64,000 nt of DNA, from positions 62,001-126,000 of the forward strand of contig JAGYIV010000010.1 of assembly GCA_018402345.1 (NCBI GenBank), written 5' to 3'. Within the stretch, counting starts at the first letter, position 1. Every line of letters starts with the position of its first letter. The DNA is from Terrimicrobiaceae bacterium (GTDB lineage Bacteria > Verrucomicrobiota > Verrucomicrobiia > Chthoniobacterales > Terrimicrobiaceae). A program made the position numbers and the translations under genes. Of this stretch, positions 53,683-63,743 are shown one piece after another. A model generated the notes under the pieces. That model saw nothing but the letters and a program-made list of their open reading frames with translations, ran no database searches and was not told where the DNA came from.

Positions 53683-56175
53683 TTACCCGGCCGCCGTTTC
53701 GCTTTCGGCCTCCTCTTTCGAGTGGACCACCACGAAACCGAGCTTGTCGCCATCTTTTTGGACAGTGACCGAGTCGCCGGGTTTGATATTCCCTTTCAGC
53801 ACCTCTTCGGCCATGGGATCCTCGATATAACGCTCCACGGCGCGGCGCATCGGACGCGCTCCGTAGGTTGGGTCATAGCCCTTCTCGATGAGGAATTCCT
53901 GAGCGGTCCCGTCGAGCGTGAGGTGGATCTCCTTGGTCTTAATGCGGTCGACCACCTTGGCAAGCTCGAGTTCGACGATCTTGATCAAGTCGGGCTTTCC
54001 GAGCGTGTGGAAGACAATGATGTCGTCCAATCTGTTCAGGAACTCGGGTTTGAACACGCGCTTGGACTCTTCGAGAATCTTGTCGCGCATCACATCGTAA
54101 TTATCCGTGCCGGCCGCTGGTGCACCGAAGCCCATGGTCGTCTGCTTCTTGATCAGTTCAGCCCCGACATTCGAGGTCATGATGATGATCGTGTTGCGGA
54201 AATCGATCTTGCGTCCGAGCGAGTCGGTGATTTTTCCCTCCTCGAGGATTTGCAACAGGAGGTGCATCACATCCGGGTGCGCCTTCTCGATCTCGTCGAA
54301 AAGAACCACGGAATACGGCTTGCGGCGCACGGCTTCGCTGAGTTGCCCGCCCTCCTCGTATCCGATATAGCCGGGAGGGGAGCCGATCAGGCGCGAGGCG
54401 CTGAACTTCTCCATGTATTCGCTCATGTCGATCTGGATGAGCGAATCCGCGGAGCCAAACATGAACTCGGCAAGCGTGCGGGCTAGGAAGGTTTTGCCCA
54501 CCCCGGTGGGGCCCAAGAAAATAAACGAACCGATCGGACGCCGAGGATCCTTCAAATCCGCACGCGAGCGCCGGAGTGCCTTGCTGATCGCAACAACCGC
54601 CTCGTTCTGGCCGATGACCTTGTCCTCGAGCTCACCCTCCATCGCGAGCAGTTTCGCGGTCTCCTGCTGCTCCATGCGGGACAGCGGAACACCAGTCCAC
54701 TTGGAGAGCACCTGCATGATCTCGTCGGAGGTCACAACGACCTCCTTCTCGTCCTTGTGGGCACGCCACTCGGAGAGGATCGCCTCGAGCTTGTCCTTGG
54801 TCTGCTTCTCGCTGTCGCGCAGCGCGGCAGCCTTCTCGAAATCCTGCGACTTGATCGCCGCCTCCTTGTCGAGGCGGATCGTCTCGATCTCTGCCTCGAT
54901 ATCCTTCACGTTCGGCGGACGCGTCATCGCGGCGATGCGCGCGCGGGACCCGGCCTCGTCGACAAGATCGATCGCCTTGTCGGGCAGAAACCGCCCAGTG
55001 AGATAACGGTCGGAAAGCTTCGCGGCAGACTCCAACGCCTCGTCGAGGAACTTCGCCTTGTGGTGCGCCTCGTATTTGGGACGGATGCCCTTCAAAATCA
55101 AAATCGTCTGGTCGACACTCGGGGCCTCGACCTTTACCTGCTGGAAGCGGCGCTCGAGCGCGGCATCCTTCTCGATGTATTTGCGGTATTCGTTCAGCGT
55201 GGTCGCGCCGACACATTGCAACTCACCGCGGCTCAACGCAGGCTTGATAATGTTCGAGGCGTCCATCGCCCCCTCGGCGGACCCCGCCCCGACCAGCGTG
55301 TGCAACTCGTCGATGAAAAGAATCACGTTCTTCGTCTTGCGAATCTCGTCCATCACCGCCTTGATCCGCTCCTCGAACTGGCCACGGTATTTCGTGCCGG
55401 CGACCATGAGGGCGAGATCGAGCGTGATCACGCGCTTGTCGATCAGGATTTCCGGCACGTTTCCAGCGACGATCTCCTGTGCGAGCCCCTCGGCGATCGC
55501 TGTTTTGCCCACGCCGGCTTCGCCGATCAGGACCGGGTTGTTCTTTGTGCGGCGGCAGAGGATTTGAATGATCCGCTCGATCTCGTCGGCGCGCCCGATG
55601 ACTGGGTCCAACTCGCCCTTGCGGGCCTGCTCGGTGAGGTCGCGGCCGTAGGCCTTGAGCGCGGGCGTCTTGCTGTCGCGCTTGCTTCCGCCACCGGCCT
55701 CGGCAGGCACGGAGTCCCCTTCGTCAGATGGAGCGAAATTCGGGTCTAGTTCCTTTAAAATCTCGTTGCGCGTGCGCTCGATATCCACCTCGAGATTCTT
55801 GAGCACACGGGCGGCCACCCCCTCCCCCTCGCGGAGCAATCCGAGCAATATGTGCTCCGTGCCGACATACGAGTGCTGCAGGCTTTTCGCCTCCTTGCCG
55901 GCCAACGCCAACACCTTCTTCACCCGCGGCGTGTAGGGGATGTTCCCGGCCATCTTGTTTTCAGGACCAGATCCCACCTGCTTCTCGACCTCCATGCGCA
56001 CGGTCTCGAGATCGAGCCCCATTTTTTGAAGGACATTCACCGCGACTCCCTGGCCGAGCTTGATCAAGCCAAGAAGCAAATGTTCGGTGCCAACATAGTT
56101 GTGATTGAACCTGTCGGCTTCCTTGCGTGCGAGGGCCAGCACTTGCTGCGCCCGGGGTGTGAAGTTGTTCATCAT
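53683..56175 (-). CDS. clpC: ATP-dependent Clp protease ATP-binding subunit ClpC
   Basis: 830 residues. Double Clp-N repeat (~1-145), AAA1 with [16 protein letters not shown] and [18 protein letters not shown]-type middle segment ([20 protein letters not shown]), and AAA2 with [17 protein letters not shown] and [14 protein letters not shown]. The UVR motif is what identifies ClpC rather than ClpA/ClpB. Unfoldase for ClpP; phosphoarginine-marked proteins are its substrates in bacteria with McsB. Its start (ATG 56175) overlaps the mcsB stop by four bases. No CtsR gene accompanies it. Confidence 0.96.
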   Translation of the reverse strand: MMNNFTPRAQQVLALARKEADRFNHNYVGTEHLLLGLIKLGQGVAVNVLQKMGLDLETVRMEVEKQVGSGPENKMAGNIPYTPRVKKVLALAGKEAKSLQHSYVGTEHILLGLLREGEGVAARVLKNLEVDIERTRNEILKELDPNFAPSDEGDSVPAEAGGGSKRDSKTPALKAYGRDLTEQARKGELDPVIGRADEIERIIQILCRRTKNNPVLIGEAGVGKTAIAEGLAQEIVAGNVPEILIDKRVITLDLALMVAGTKYRGQFEERIKAVMDEIRKTKNVILFIDELHTLVGAGSAEGAMDASNIIKPALSRGELQCVGATTLNEYRKYIEKDAALERRFQQVKVEAPSVDQTILILKGIRPKYEAHHKAKFLDEALESAAKLSDRYLTGRFLPDKAIDLVDEAGSRARIAAMTRPPNVKDIEAEIETIRLDKEAAIKSQDFEKAAALRDSEKQTKDKLEAILSEWRAHKDEKEVVVTSDEIMQVLSKWTGVPLSRMEQQETAKLLAMEGELEDKVIGQNEAVVAISKALRRSRADLKDPRRPIGSFIFLGPTGVGKTFLARTLAEFMFGSADSLIQIDMSEYMEKFSASRLIGSPPGYIGYEEGGQLSEAVRRKPYSVVLFDEIEKAHPDVMHLLLQILEEGKITDSLGRKIDFRNTIIIMTSNVGAELIKKQTTMGFGAPAAGTDNYDVMRDKILEESKRVFKPEFLNRLDDIIVFHTLGKPDLIKIVELELAKVVDRIKTKEIHLTLDGTAQEFLIEKGYDPTYGARPMRRAVERYIEDPMAEEVLKGNIKPGDSVTVQKDGDKLGFVVVHSKEEAESETAAG

Positions 56176-57284
56176 GTTGTTTCAGGTGGCTCGTGGGTGG
56201 AAATCGTCAGTCGTGAAATGTCGGGTTGTGGAACCTGTGCCAACTTTGACCGAATCAGGTCCGCGCGCAAGGAGTCCCTTTCCTCGGAGGTCATTTTTTG
56301 AAGCTGCGCGCCTTTCTGCAAATGCGCGGGCTGCGTCTCGATAAACAACTCGTCCACAGGAAACCGGTGCGCGTCCGGAAACACCGCAAGATCGATGCCG
56401 AGCTTGATGATTGACAACAGGTTCAACGCCTCCTTCGAGCTGATCGAATACGCGTGGCTCAGCAATCCATAAGCCCGGCCAATCTGGTCGTGGAGCGTGA
56501 TCGCTTTGCGCTGCGCGAGCAATGCTCGGGCATTCTGCTCATGGTCGATGATCTGCTCGATGACCCGGTTGAGCCGGCCGATGATCTCACCCTCGGTCTC
56601 GCCAAGTGTGGTCTGGTTCGACACCTGGAAAAGATTCCCCATCGCCTCGGTCCCCTCGCCATGCAATCCGCGCACAGCCAACCCGATTTTGTTTACCGAG
56701 TTGATGATCTTGTTGATCTGGTCGCTCATCACGAGCCCGGGCAGGTGGAGCATGGCAGAGGCGCGCATGCCGGTGCCGACATTCGACGGACAGGCGGTCA
56801 GGTAGCCGAGCGTGTCGTCGAACGCGATCTCGAGCTGACCGTCGAGTTCGGTGTCCACCCGGTCGATCATCTTGTGGACGTTTTCGAGCTGCAATCCGCA
56901 ACAGATCGCCTGCATCCGGAGGTGGTCCTCCTCGTTGATCATCACACTGAGCGACTGCGGCGTATTCATCACCACCGCGCTTCCCACGCCTTTGGCCGCA
57001 TGCTCGCGGCTGATCAGGTGGCGCTCCACCAGCACCTGCTTCTCGAGCGGGGACAACGCCTCGAGGTTCTCTGAAAAGGAATCCTCCATCTCGGGCAAAC
57101 GGCTCACAGCCTCTTTCACGGCGGTCATCACCTCGAGACGCTCGGCTTTTTTCGCCCAGCCGGGAAACGGCTTGTTGCGGAGATTCCGCGCGAGCCGCAC
57201 ACGGCTGGAGACCACAATCTGCCTGTTCGGCCCCTCGCCGGAGAGCCACTCTCCGGTGTTGGCGATGATGCGCGAGAATTTCAT
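56172..57284 (-). CDS. mcsB: Protein arginine kinase McsB
   Basis: 370 residues from ATG 57284 (MKFSRIIANTGEWLSGEGPN). Guanidino-kinase domain: VVSSRVRLARNLRNKPFPGW, active-site Cys in GYLTACPSNVGTGMRAS, ARALLAQRKAITLHDQI, and the RAYGLLSHAYSISSKEALNL segment of the phosphoarginine-binding part. It phosphorylates arginines on unfolded proteins to mark them for ClpCP. Overlaps mcsA and clpC by four bases each. The family is best known from Firmicutes; its presence in a Gram-negative-like genome is notable. Confidence 0.95.
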   Translation of the reverse strand: MKFSRIIANTGEWLSGEGPNRQIVVSSRVRLARNLRNKPFPGWAKKAERLEVMTAVKEAVSRLPEMEDSFSENLEALSPLEKQVLVERHLISREHAAKGVGSAVVMNTPQSLSVMINEEDHLRMQAICCGLQLENVHKMIDRVDTELDGQLEIAFDDTLGYLTACPSNVGTGMRASAMLHLPGLVMSDQINKIINSVNKIGLAVRGLHGEGTEAMGNLFQVSNQTTLGETEGEIIGRLNRVIEQIIDHEQNARALLAQRKAITLHDQIGRAYGLLSHAYSISSKEALNLLSIIKLGIDLAVFPDAHRFPVDELFIETQPAHLQKGAQLQKMTSEERDSLRADLIRSKLAQVPQPDISRLTISTHEPPETT

Positions 57285-57772
57285 TTCGCGAGCTCGGCCT
57301 CCACTTGCCTGATCCGGTCGCGCAGGTCGGCGGCAAGCTCGAACTCCTCGTCGGCGATCGCTTTGTCGAGGCTTTCCTGGAGCGACTTCATCTTCTCGCT
57401 GCGCTCGCGTTGTTCCGCATGCACGGCGGGCACCTTCCCGGTGTGGCGCGTTCCCTTGTGCATGTTTTTCAGCATCGGCAGGATTCCCTCGGCAAACACC
57501 GAGTAGCAATTGCTGCAGCCCAGCCGGCCGGTCTTCTTGAAATCCGCTTGCGTGAACCCGCACACAGGGCACTTGTTCGAGGCTGCTGTCTTTTCAATCT
57601 GCTGCGAATCCCCCAGCCCGAGTAACAAATCGGCCAGAGCGAACCCCGTCGGGTCGTTCACCCCCTTCTCCTTGGAGCACCCCTCGCACAGGTTCACCTT
57701 CTGCATTTTCCCATCGACGATCTGCGTCAGGAAAACAGTGGCCTCCTTGGACTGGCAAACATCACATTGCAT
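57281..57772 (-). CDS. mcsA: McsA-like zinc-finger activator with UVR domain
   Basis: 163 residues. Four CXXC pairs: CDVC at the N-terminus, CEGC, CPVC and CSNC, as in McsA zinc-binding modules. C-terminal UVR motif KAIADEEFELAADLRDRIRQ. McsA stimulates McsB autophosphorylation and recruits it. Start (57772) follows ilvE by 3 bases; stop overlaps mcsB start (ATGA). Confidence 0.94.
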   Translation of the reverse strand: MQCDVCQSKEATVFLTQIVDGKMQKVNLCEGCSKEKGVNDPTGFALADLLLGLGDSQQIEKTAASNKCPVCGFTQADFKKTGRLGCSNCYSVFAEGILPMLKNMHKGTRHTGKVPAVHAEQRERSEKMKSLQESLDKAIADEEFELAADLRDRIRQVEAELAK

Positions 57773-57775
57773 GAA

Positions 57776-58648
57776 TCACGTATAAATCGACTCGCCTTCG
57801 CTGGCTGTCAACTCGCGGAAACGCGCTATCAAGCGCCGTGTCAACGGCCCGGGCTCGCCACTCCCGATCGGGCGCGTGTCGAGCCTCACCGCTGGAATGA
57901 TCTCAGCGGCCGTGCCGGTAAGGAAACACTCGTCTGCGGTGTAAATGTCGTAGCGCGTCATCAATGGCTCGTGGATCGGGATGCCGGCCTCGGCGGCCAT
58001 CTCAAAGACCACCGCACGAGTCACCCCGGCCAGCGCCCCGGAAGACACCGGCGGCGTGGAGATCACTCCGTTCTTCACCACGAAAATGTTGTCGCCCGTG
58101 CACTCGGAGACATACCCCTGCTCGTTCAACATCAACCCCTCGCCCGCACCGGCCTGCTGCGCCTCGATCTTGGCTAGCACGTTGTTGAGGTAGTTCAGCG
58201 ACTTGACCATCGGACTCAGCGCGCCGTGCGGGATACGACGGGTCGAGCATGTCACCACATCCAGCCCCTTCTCGTATTTCTCCTGCGGATACAGCGTGAT
58301 CTTCGAGGCGATCACAATCACCGTGGCCCTCGGGCACAGCATCGGATTCAAGCCAAGATCGCCGTCTCCACGGGTCACCACCAGCCTCACATAGCCGTCC
58401 TGCAACTGGTTAATGCGAATCGTTTCCAACACCGCCTTGGTCATCGCCTCCTTGTCCATCCCGACATCCAGGCAAATCGCCCGCGCGGAGTCATATAGGC
58501 GGTCGATGTGCTCCTTCAGGCGGAATACCCGCCCGCCGTAAAACCGGATACCTTCGAATACTCCGTCCCCATAGAGCAGCCCGTGATCGAAGACCGAAAT
58601 CTTCGCGTTCGCTTTGTCATAAAATTCGCCGTCGATAAAAATTTTCAT
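57776..58648 (-). CDS. ilvE: Branched-chain amino acid aminotransferase (class IV)
   Basis: 290 residues. Class-IV PLP enzyme: GLLYGDGVFEGIRFYGGRVF (Arg and Glu lining the pocket), PLP lysine in PMVKSLNYLNNVLAKI, EQGYVSECTGDNIFVV (Glu) and CFLTGTAAEIIPA. Normal length for IlvE; converts Leu/Ile/Val to keto acids. Preceded by folC (45 bases) and followed within 3 bases by mcsA, so part of the same long transcript. Confidence 0.93.
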   Translation of the reverse strand: MKIFIDGEFYDKANAKISVFDHGLLYGDGVFEGIRFYGGRVFRLKEHIDRLYDSARAICLDVGMDKEAMTKAVLETIRINQLQDGYVRLVVTRGDGDLGLNPMLCPRATVIVIASKITLYPQEKYEKGLDVVTCSTRRIPHGALSPMVKSLNYLNNVLAKIEAQQAGAGEGLMLNEQGYVSECTGDNIFVVKNGVISTPPVSSGALAGVTRAVVFEMAAEAGIPIHEPLMTRYDIYTADECFLTGTAAEIIPAVRLDTRPIGSGEPGPLTRRLIARFRELTASEGESIYT

Positions 58649-58693
58649 GGATTGAAATACAAACCCCGAAGTGCCCGGGGAGGGACGCTGATA

Positions 58694-59923
58694 CTACGCT
58701 TTGGATGACCGACCACAAGCCTCCAGCGGGGGTTTTTGTTCCTCCATTCCCCTGCCCCTCGCCCATTCGAGAAAACTCCCGGCCAAATACAACGAACCCG
58801 CGACCAGCACCATTCCATCCCCCTCCAACGCCGCCCCCATCGCCTCTTCGAGCGAGGAAAAGACCCTTCCGGGCACCTCCGTCATCGCGGGCAAATCCGA
58901 TGGTTTGGCCGACCTGGGGCTCCCCACCGGAACAAACAAAAACTCGGACGCCAAAGGTGCCAACTCGTTCAGAATCCCAGCGGGTAGCTTGTCATCCAGC
59001 GCGCCGAAGACCACCCTCGCCTTCGCTCCGCCGAACTCCCGCCGCCACGTCGCCGCGAGGCTCCGGGCGGAATGCGCGTTGTGCGCCCCGTCGACCACCA
59101 TCCGCTCCCCCACCCGCTGGAACCTCCCGGGCCACCGCACTCGGGCGATCCCGGCATCGATGGCCTCGGGCGGGCAGTTCAATCCGGAGGCCCCCAGCGC
59201 GTCCACGGCCAATGCGGCATTCCACGCCTGGTGCTCCCCGGACAACCCGACCTCGCCGACCCAAGGCGCATCGACAAAGGACAAGGCCGATCCCGTTTCC
59301 TGCGCCCGGCTCAAGAGCACCCGCTCCGCTTCTCGGCATTGCGGCGCGGACACCGCCGGCACCCCCTCTTTCAAAATCCCGGCCTTCTCACCGGCGATCG
59401 CCGCGATCGTCTCGCCAAGCCACTCCATGTGGTCCATCGCGATCGGTGTGATCACGGACACCAGCGGGCTCACCACATTCGTGGAATCAAACCGCCCGCC
59501 CATCCCGGTCTCCAGCACCACAACATCGCATCCGCTTCGCGCGAACCAATCCATCGCGAGCACCGTGCCGATCTCGAAATACGTGGGCGCGTGATCCCAG
59601 CCCGCGACCGCCTCGCGCAACAGCGTCAACCCCTCCGCCACCCCGTCGCGGCTGATCATTTCCCCATCGACCCGGATTCTCTCCCGGAAGTCGATCAGAT
59701 GCGGCGATGTGTAAAGCCCAGTCCGATACCCCGCCGCCCGAAGCACGGCGTCAAGCATCGCGCACACGGATCCCTTGCCGTTCGTCCCGGCCACATGCAG
59801 GAATCGCAATCCACTCTCGGGATTTCCCACCGCACCAAGCAACCGGCGGGTGTTTTCAAGGCCGAGCTTGATCCCCTTGGTCTGCGATCCGTCCAGCCAC
59901 CCGATCGCCTCGCGATACGTCAC
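58694..59923 (-). CDS. folC: Bifunctional folylpolyglutamate/dihydrofolate synthase
   Basis: 409 residues. ATP-binding loop FLHVAGTNGKGSVCAMLDAV, TSPHLIDFRERIRVDG, VLETGMGGRFDSTNVV, MDHMEWLGETIAAIAGEKAG and VVDGAHNAHSARSLAATWRR. Adds glutamates to folates. Its ATG overlaps the accD stop by four bases, an arrangement (accD-folC) common in many bacteria. Confidence 0.95.
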   Translation of the reverse strand: MTYREAIGWLDGSQTKGIKLGLENTRRLLGAVGNPESGLRFLHVAGTNGKGSVCAMLDAVLRAAGYRTGLYTSPHLIDFRERIRVDGEMISRDGVAEGLTLLREAVAGWDHAPTYFEIGTVLAMDWFARSGCDVVVLETGMGGRFDSTNVVSPLVSVITPIAMDHMEWLGETIAAIAGEKAGILKEGVPAVSAPQCREAERVLLSRAQETGSALSFVDAPWVGEVGLSGEHQAWNAALAVDALGASGLNCPPEAIDAGIARVRWPGRFQRVGERMVVDGAHNAHSARSLAATWRREFGGAKARVVFGALDDKLPAGILNELAPLASEFLFVPVGSPRSAKPSDLPAMTEVPGRVFSSLEEAMGAALEGDGMVLVAGSLYLAGSFLEWARGRGMEEQKPPLEACGRSSKA

Positions 59924-60762
59924 TTGGAGGCGAAATATCCCAGCAACTCGATCAATGTCTCTCGCATCTTGGATCGCGTCACAATCAGATCGACCAACCC
60001 GTGCTTCTCCAAAAATTCGGCGGTTTGAAAATCCGCAGGCAAGGTCTGGTGCGTCGTCTCGCGGATCACCCGCGGACCGGCGAAACCGATCATCGCTTTC
60101 GGTTCGGCGATGATAATATCTCCGAGCGAGGCGTAACTCGCCATCACCCCGGCGGTCGTGGGGTTTGTCAGGATCGTGATGTAGGGCAACCTCGCCTCGG
60201 CATGCCGCGCGAGCGCGCCGCTCGTCTTGGCCATCTGCATCAAGCTCAGCATCCCCTCATACATCCGCGCGCCGCCGGAGGCGCACACGAGGATCACCGG
60301 CACTCCGGCTTTGGTCGAGGCCTCGATGATGCGCGTGATCTTCTCGCCCACCACGGACCCCATCGTCGCCGCGAGGAAATTGAAATCCATCACCCCGAGA
60401 CCCGCTTTGTTCCCCCCGATCGCGCCAAACCCCGTCGTCACCGCGTCGACAAGCCCGGTCTTCTTCCGGTAGGTCTCAAGCCGATTGGCATAGGTCGTCA
60501 CCCCCTTGAATTCGAGCGGGTCCACGGAGGACATCCCTGCGTCGTGCTCCTCGAAGGTCTCCGCATCCACCAAGCTCTCGATCCGTTCGCGGGACCCGAG
60601 CGTGAAATGGTGAGCGCACTTCGGACACACCTGCAAATTTTCGGACAACGCGAGGTTGTGGATCATCTCGGAGCAGGATGGGCACTTGGTCCAGAGACCG
60701 GTCGGCATTTCGCGCGATTTGCCCCCGAGGGCTCGCAGGATGGGTTTTTTGAAAATGGCCAT
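59920..60762 (-). CDS. accD: Acetyl-CoA carboxylase carboxyltransferase subunit beta
   Basis: 280 residues. N-terminal zinc ribbon CPSCSEMIHN and CPKCAHHFTL (C4). Carboxyltransferase core: GAIGGNKAGLGVMDF, VPVILVCASGGARMYEGMLS, TNPTTAGVMASYASLGD and GFAGPRVIRETTHQTLP. First step of fatty acid synthesis with AccA. Second gene after comF in the operon (20 bases), overlapping folC. Confidence 0.96.
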   Translation of the reverse strand: MAIFKKPILRALGGKSREMPTGLWTKCPSCSEMIHNLALSENLQVCPKCAHHFTLGSRERIESLVDAETFEEHDAGMSSVDPLEFKGVTTYANRLETYRKKTGLVDAVTTGFGAIGGNKAGLGVMDFNFLAATMGSVVGEKITRIIEASTKAGVPVILVCASGGARMYEGMLSLMQMAKTSGALARHAEARLPYITILTNPTTAGVMASYASLGDIIIAEPKAMIGFAGPRVIRETTHQTLPADFQTAEFLEKHGLVDLIVTRSKMRETLIELLGYFASK

Positions 60763-60782
60763 GGATTTGTTTCTCTATTGCT

Positions 60783-61514
60783 TCAACCGCGCGCCACCGT
60801 GAGCGCGCAGACGGATGCCGCCCCATGTTCCAGCAGAACGGACGCGCACGCGTCAAGGGTCGACCCGGTGGTCAACACATCGTCCAGAAGCACGAGGGAC
60901 TTGTCTTTCACGTCGGCATTCTTGCGCAGCGCAAACGCATTCCGCAAGTTTTGCATACGATGCCGCCGGTCAAGCCGCGTCTGCGTGCCCGTGGGCCGCA
61001 CCCGCTTGATGATATCGGCCACGGGAATGCCTGACCGCTTGGACACATGCCCCGCCATCACCGCGGCCTGGTTGAACTCCCGCTCGCGCATCCTCACCGG
61101 GTGCAGCGGCACGGGCACCAGAGCGTCAATCGTCCGCCCCTCGAACCTCGAGTCCTCCAACCCCTCGAGCATCAACTCCCCAAGCACCCTCCCGATCCAC
61201 ACCTCGCGCCCGTATTTCAACCGGTGTAACAATTCGCGCACTGGCCCGCGGCTCCGGACCACGCACACCGCGAACTCGAACGCAAACTGCTCCCCGGCGC
61301 AATTCGGACACTCGAACTCATCGATTATTCCATGAAAAGGCTGGGAACAAACACCGCACGCAGGGGCCCGCACCCGCTCAATCGCCCGCTCGCACCCGCC
61401 GCAAAAATCCGCCTCCCCGCGAACCGCCATCCCACAATGCGCGCAGTGGGCCGGGAAAAACAGCGACCGCACCGAGGCAACAACCTCACCGACTATCACG
61501 CGCGCGCCTTGCAT
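60783..61514 (-). CDS. comF: ComF-family phosphoribosyltransferase-like protein
   Basis: 243 residues from ATG 61514. Two zinc-knuckle-like pairs (CAHCG, CGGC, CGVC, CPNC) near the N-terminus, then LLHRLKYGREVWIG, LVPVPLHPVRMREREFNQAA and the PRPP loop LVLLDDVLTTGSTLDA. The family is linked to competence and, less well, other DNA uptake functions; no other com genes are visible here. It overlaps the CPBP gene by 29 bases. Confidence 0.92.
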   Translation of the reverse strand: MQGARVIVGEVVASVRSLFFPAHCAHCGMAVRGEADFCGGCERAIERVRAPACGVCSQPFHGIIDEFECPNCAGEQFAFEFAVCVVRSRGPVRELLHRLKYGREVWIGRVLGELMLEGLEDSRFEGRTIDALVPVPLHPVRMREREFNQAAVMAGHVSKRSGIPVADIIKRVRPTGTQTRLDRRHRMQNLRNAFALRKNADVKDKSLVLLDDVLTTGSTLDACASVLLEHGAASVCALTVARG

Positions 61515-62415
61515 ACATCCACACGATGAACGCCGTCCCCCCCAGCACGGCCAACGGCACCAGGCCCGTCGGCACCGCTCCGCTCACCACATTCGGCCCG
61601 ACCCACGGCAATAAAAACTCCGGCGCCTTCCCTTGGTATTTGGAGATCAATTGCAACCCCTGCTGCCCGAAAATCCACCCGGCATGCAACCCGGCGGCAA
61701 GGAACAACGACCGCGTCCGCACCGCCGCATACGCCAGCAACATCCCGGCAGCGAACAACGACACCGCCCCCCATCCGATCAACGGCCACTCGGGCGCTCC
61801 GGAAAAAAGCAATGGCACCTGACCGAACCCGCTCATCCATGTCACCGGTCCATCGAGCGGTGCCTTCGATCCCCTCAGGAAATGAACCGCTGCAAACACC
61901 GCGGAGGACACCACTGCGGCACGCCACGGTCCCATCGCCCTCAGGCACAGCCCCAGCAACACCCCGCGAAACAAAACCTCTTCGATCGTGGAGACCGCCA
62001 CTGCCGTGCCGGCGATCCTCACAAACCCGGATCCCTCCCACGCGCTGCGCATCTCGTGGACGCCCGTCCACAAATACCCGGCAGACAACACGGCAAGCGG
62101 CACCAGCGCCATCAGGAACCCCGCCGCGACATCCTTTTTCCACAGCTCATTGGGCCGAATGCCAAGCTCGCCCATCCGCCGGATTCCCACCCACCGGAAC
62201 GCGGGCCAAAGCATCAACAACGCGGAGATTTGCATGCTCCGGCTGAAATACCGGTGGAAAGGAAACCCCTTCACCACTGGCAACACCCCGGCCTCCGCGA
62301 GCCATGTTCCGGTCCAATAAAGCGGCGGCGACATCACGCACCCGAGTAGCACGATGCCGCCGAGACAGACGGCAAGGCGCAACAATGTGCGGGGCGCGGC
62401 AGGATTGGCGTTCAC
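61486..62415 (-). CDS. CPBP-family intramembrane metalloprotease
   Basis: 309 residues from a GTG at 62415. About eight membrane helices. Catalytic motifs: STIEEVLFRGVLLGLCLR (EExxxR), FAAVHFLRGS (His) and GWIFGQQGLQLISK. Such Abi/CAAX proteases cleave within membranes; substrates are unknown. It begins the long operon with comF, accD and others, diverging from bioA with 32 bases between. Confidence 0.9.
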   Translation of the reverse strand: MNANPAAPRTLLRLAVCLGGIVLLGCVMSPPLYWTGTWLAEAGVLPVVKGFPFHRYFSRSMQISALLMLWPAFRWVGIRRMGELGIRPNELWKKDVAAGFLMALVPLAVLSAGYLWTGVHEMRSAWEGSGFVRIAGTAVAVSTIEEVLFRGVLLGLCLRAMGPWRAAVVSSAVFAAVHFLRGSKAPLDGPVTWMSGFGQVPLLFSGAPEWPLIGWGAVSLFAAGMLLAYAAVRTRSLFLAAGLHAGWIFGQQGLQLISKYQGKAPEFLLPWVGPNVVSGAVPTGLVPLAVLGGTAFIVWMYARRARDSR

Positions 62416-62447
62416 TGACTCACGTCTATGCGGTAAAACCCATCTCC

Positions 62448-63743
62448 ATGCGAGATGTTTGGAACACAGCCGCCCTCGCGCGGATGGACAAGGCCCACCT
62501 CTGGCACCCGTTCACGCCCATGCTGGACTGGTGTGCGGAGGACCACCAACCCCTCGTCCTCGTCCGTGGCGAAGGAGCATGGCTTGAGGACAGCGAGGGT
62601 CGCCGCTACCTCGACGGAAATTCCTCGATCTGGACAAACATCCACGGCCACAACCACCCGGCGATCACCCGCGCGATCCGGGAGCAACTCGACCGCGTGG
62701 CCCATGTCTCGTTTCTCGGCGCCACCAACCCCCCGGCCATCGCCCTCGCGGACCGCCTTGTGTCGCACTTCCCCCCCGACACCCTCACCCGCGTCTTCCT
62801 CAGTGACGACGGATCGACCGCCGTGGAGGCGGCGATGCGCATGGCCATCCAATTCCGCCAACTCCAGGGCGAACCCACTCGCACTGGCTTCATCGCCTTT
62901 GAAAACGCCTACCACGGCGACACCCTCGGCGCGGCGAGCATTGGCGGCATCGGGGCCTTCCACAGACCCGTGGCGGGCCACACGTTTCCCGTCACACGCA
63001 TCACCGATCCGGACGACCTCGGTCCCATGAACCATGTCACCGCCGTGGTCATCGAACCCCTCATCCAAGGTGCCGCCGGCATGCGTCCCTGGCCGCCGGG
63101 CCTCCTCCGCCGCCTTCGCGAAAAATGCGACGCGGCGGGTGTTTTTCTCATCCTCGACGAGGTCATGACCGGCTTCGGCCGCACAGGCACACTCTTCGCC
63201 TGCGAGCAGGAAAACGTCGTGCCAGACTTTCTCTGCCTCGCCAAGGGACTCACCGGCGGCACACTTCCACTCGCGGCCACACTCACCACCGAGCATGTCT
63301 TCCGCGCCTTCCTCGGCCCGTTCGAGGCGGGCCGCACGTTCTACTACGGCCACAGCTACTCGGGAAATCCCCTGGGCTGCGCGGCGGCCGTCGCCTCGTT
63401 CGACATCTTCCGCGACGAACGCGTCCTCGAGTCCCTCCCGCCAAAAATCTCCCGCCTCCGCGACCTCCTCGCCTCGCTCTCCTCCCTCCCGTTCGTCCAC
63501 GAGACCCGCCAGTGCGGCCTCATCGCGGGCATCGAGGTCCGCCGCCCTGACGGATCACCCTTCCCGTGGCACGAGCGCACCGGGCACGCGATCTGCCTCG
63601 CCGCCCGCCGCCACGGCCTCCTCACCCGCCCGGTGCTGGACACCATCGTCTTCATGCCGCCGCTCTGCACCTCCGAAGAGGAACTGGATTTCGGCATCGC
63701 AGCCATCGCGGCGGCCATCGGGGACACCCTCCCGGCCTGCTAA
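62448..63743 (+). CDS. bioA: Adenosylmethionine-8-amino-7-oxononanoate aminotransferase
   Basis: About 431 residues from ATG 62448 (MRDVWNTAALARMDKAHLWH). Class-III PLP enzyme: HLWHPFTPMLDW, LDGNSSIWTNIHGHNHPAI, FIAFENAYHGDTLGAASIGG, LILDEVMTGFGRTGTL and PLP lysine in CLAKGLTGGTLPLAATLTT. Makes 7,8-diaminopelargonate in biotin synthesis. No bioB, D or F is visible in the window. Its stop overlaps the stop of the convergent CFA gene by 4 bases. Confidence 0.95.
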   Translation: MRDVWNTAALARMDKAHLWHPFTPMLDWCAEDHQPLVLVRGEGAWLEDSEGRRYLDGNSSIWTNIHGHNHPAITRAIREQLDRVAHVSFLGATNPPAIALADRLVSHFPPDTLTRVFLSDDGSTAVEAAMRMAIQFRQLQGEPTRTGFIAFENAYHGDTLGAASIGGIGAFHRPVAGHTFPVTRITDPDDLGPMNHVTAVVIEPLIQGAAGMRPWPPGLLRRLREKCDAAGVFLILDEVMTGFGRTGTLFACEQENVVPDFLCLAKGLTGGTLPLAATLTTEHVFRAFLGPFEAGRTFYYGHSYSGNPLGCAAAVASFDIFRDERVLESLPPKISRLRDLLASLSSLPFVHETRQCGLIAGIEVRRPDGSPFPWHERTGHAICLAARRHGLLTRPVLDTIVFMPPLCTSEEELDFGIAAIAAAIGDTLPAC

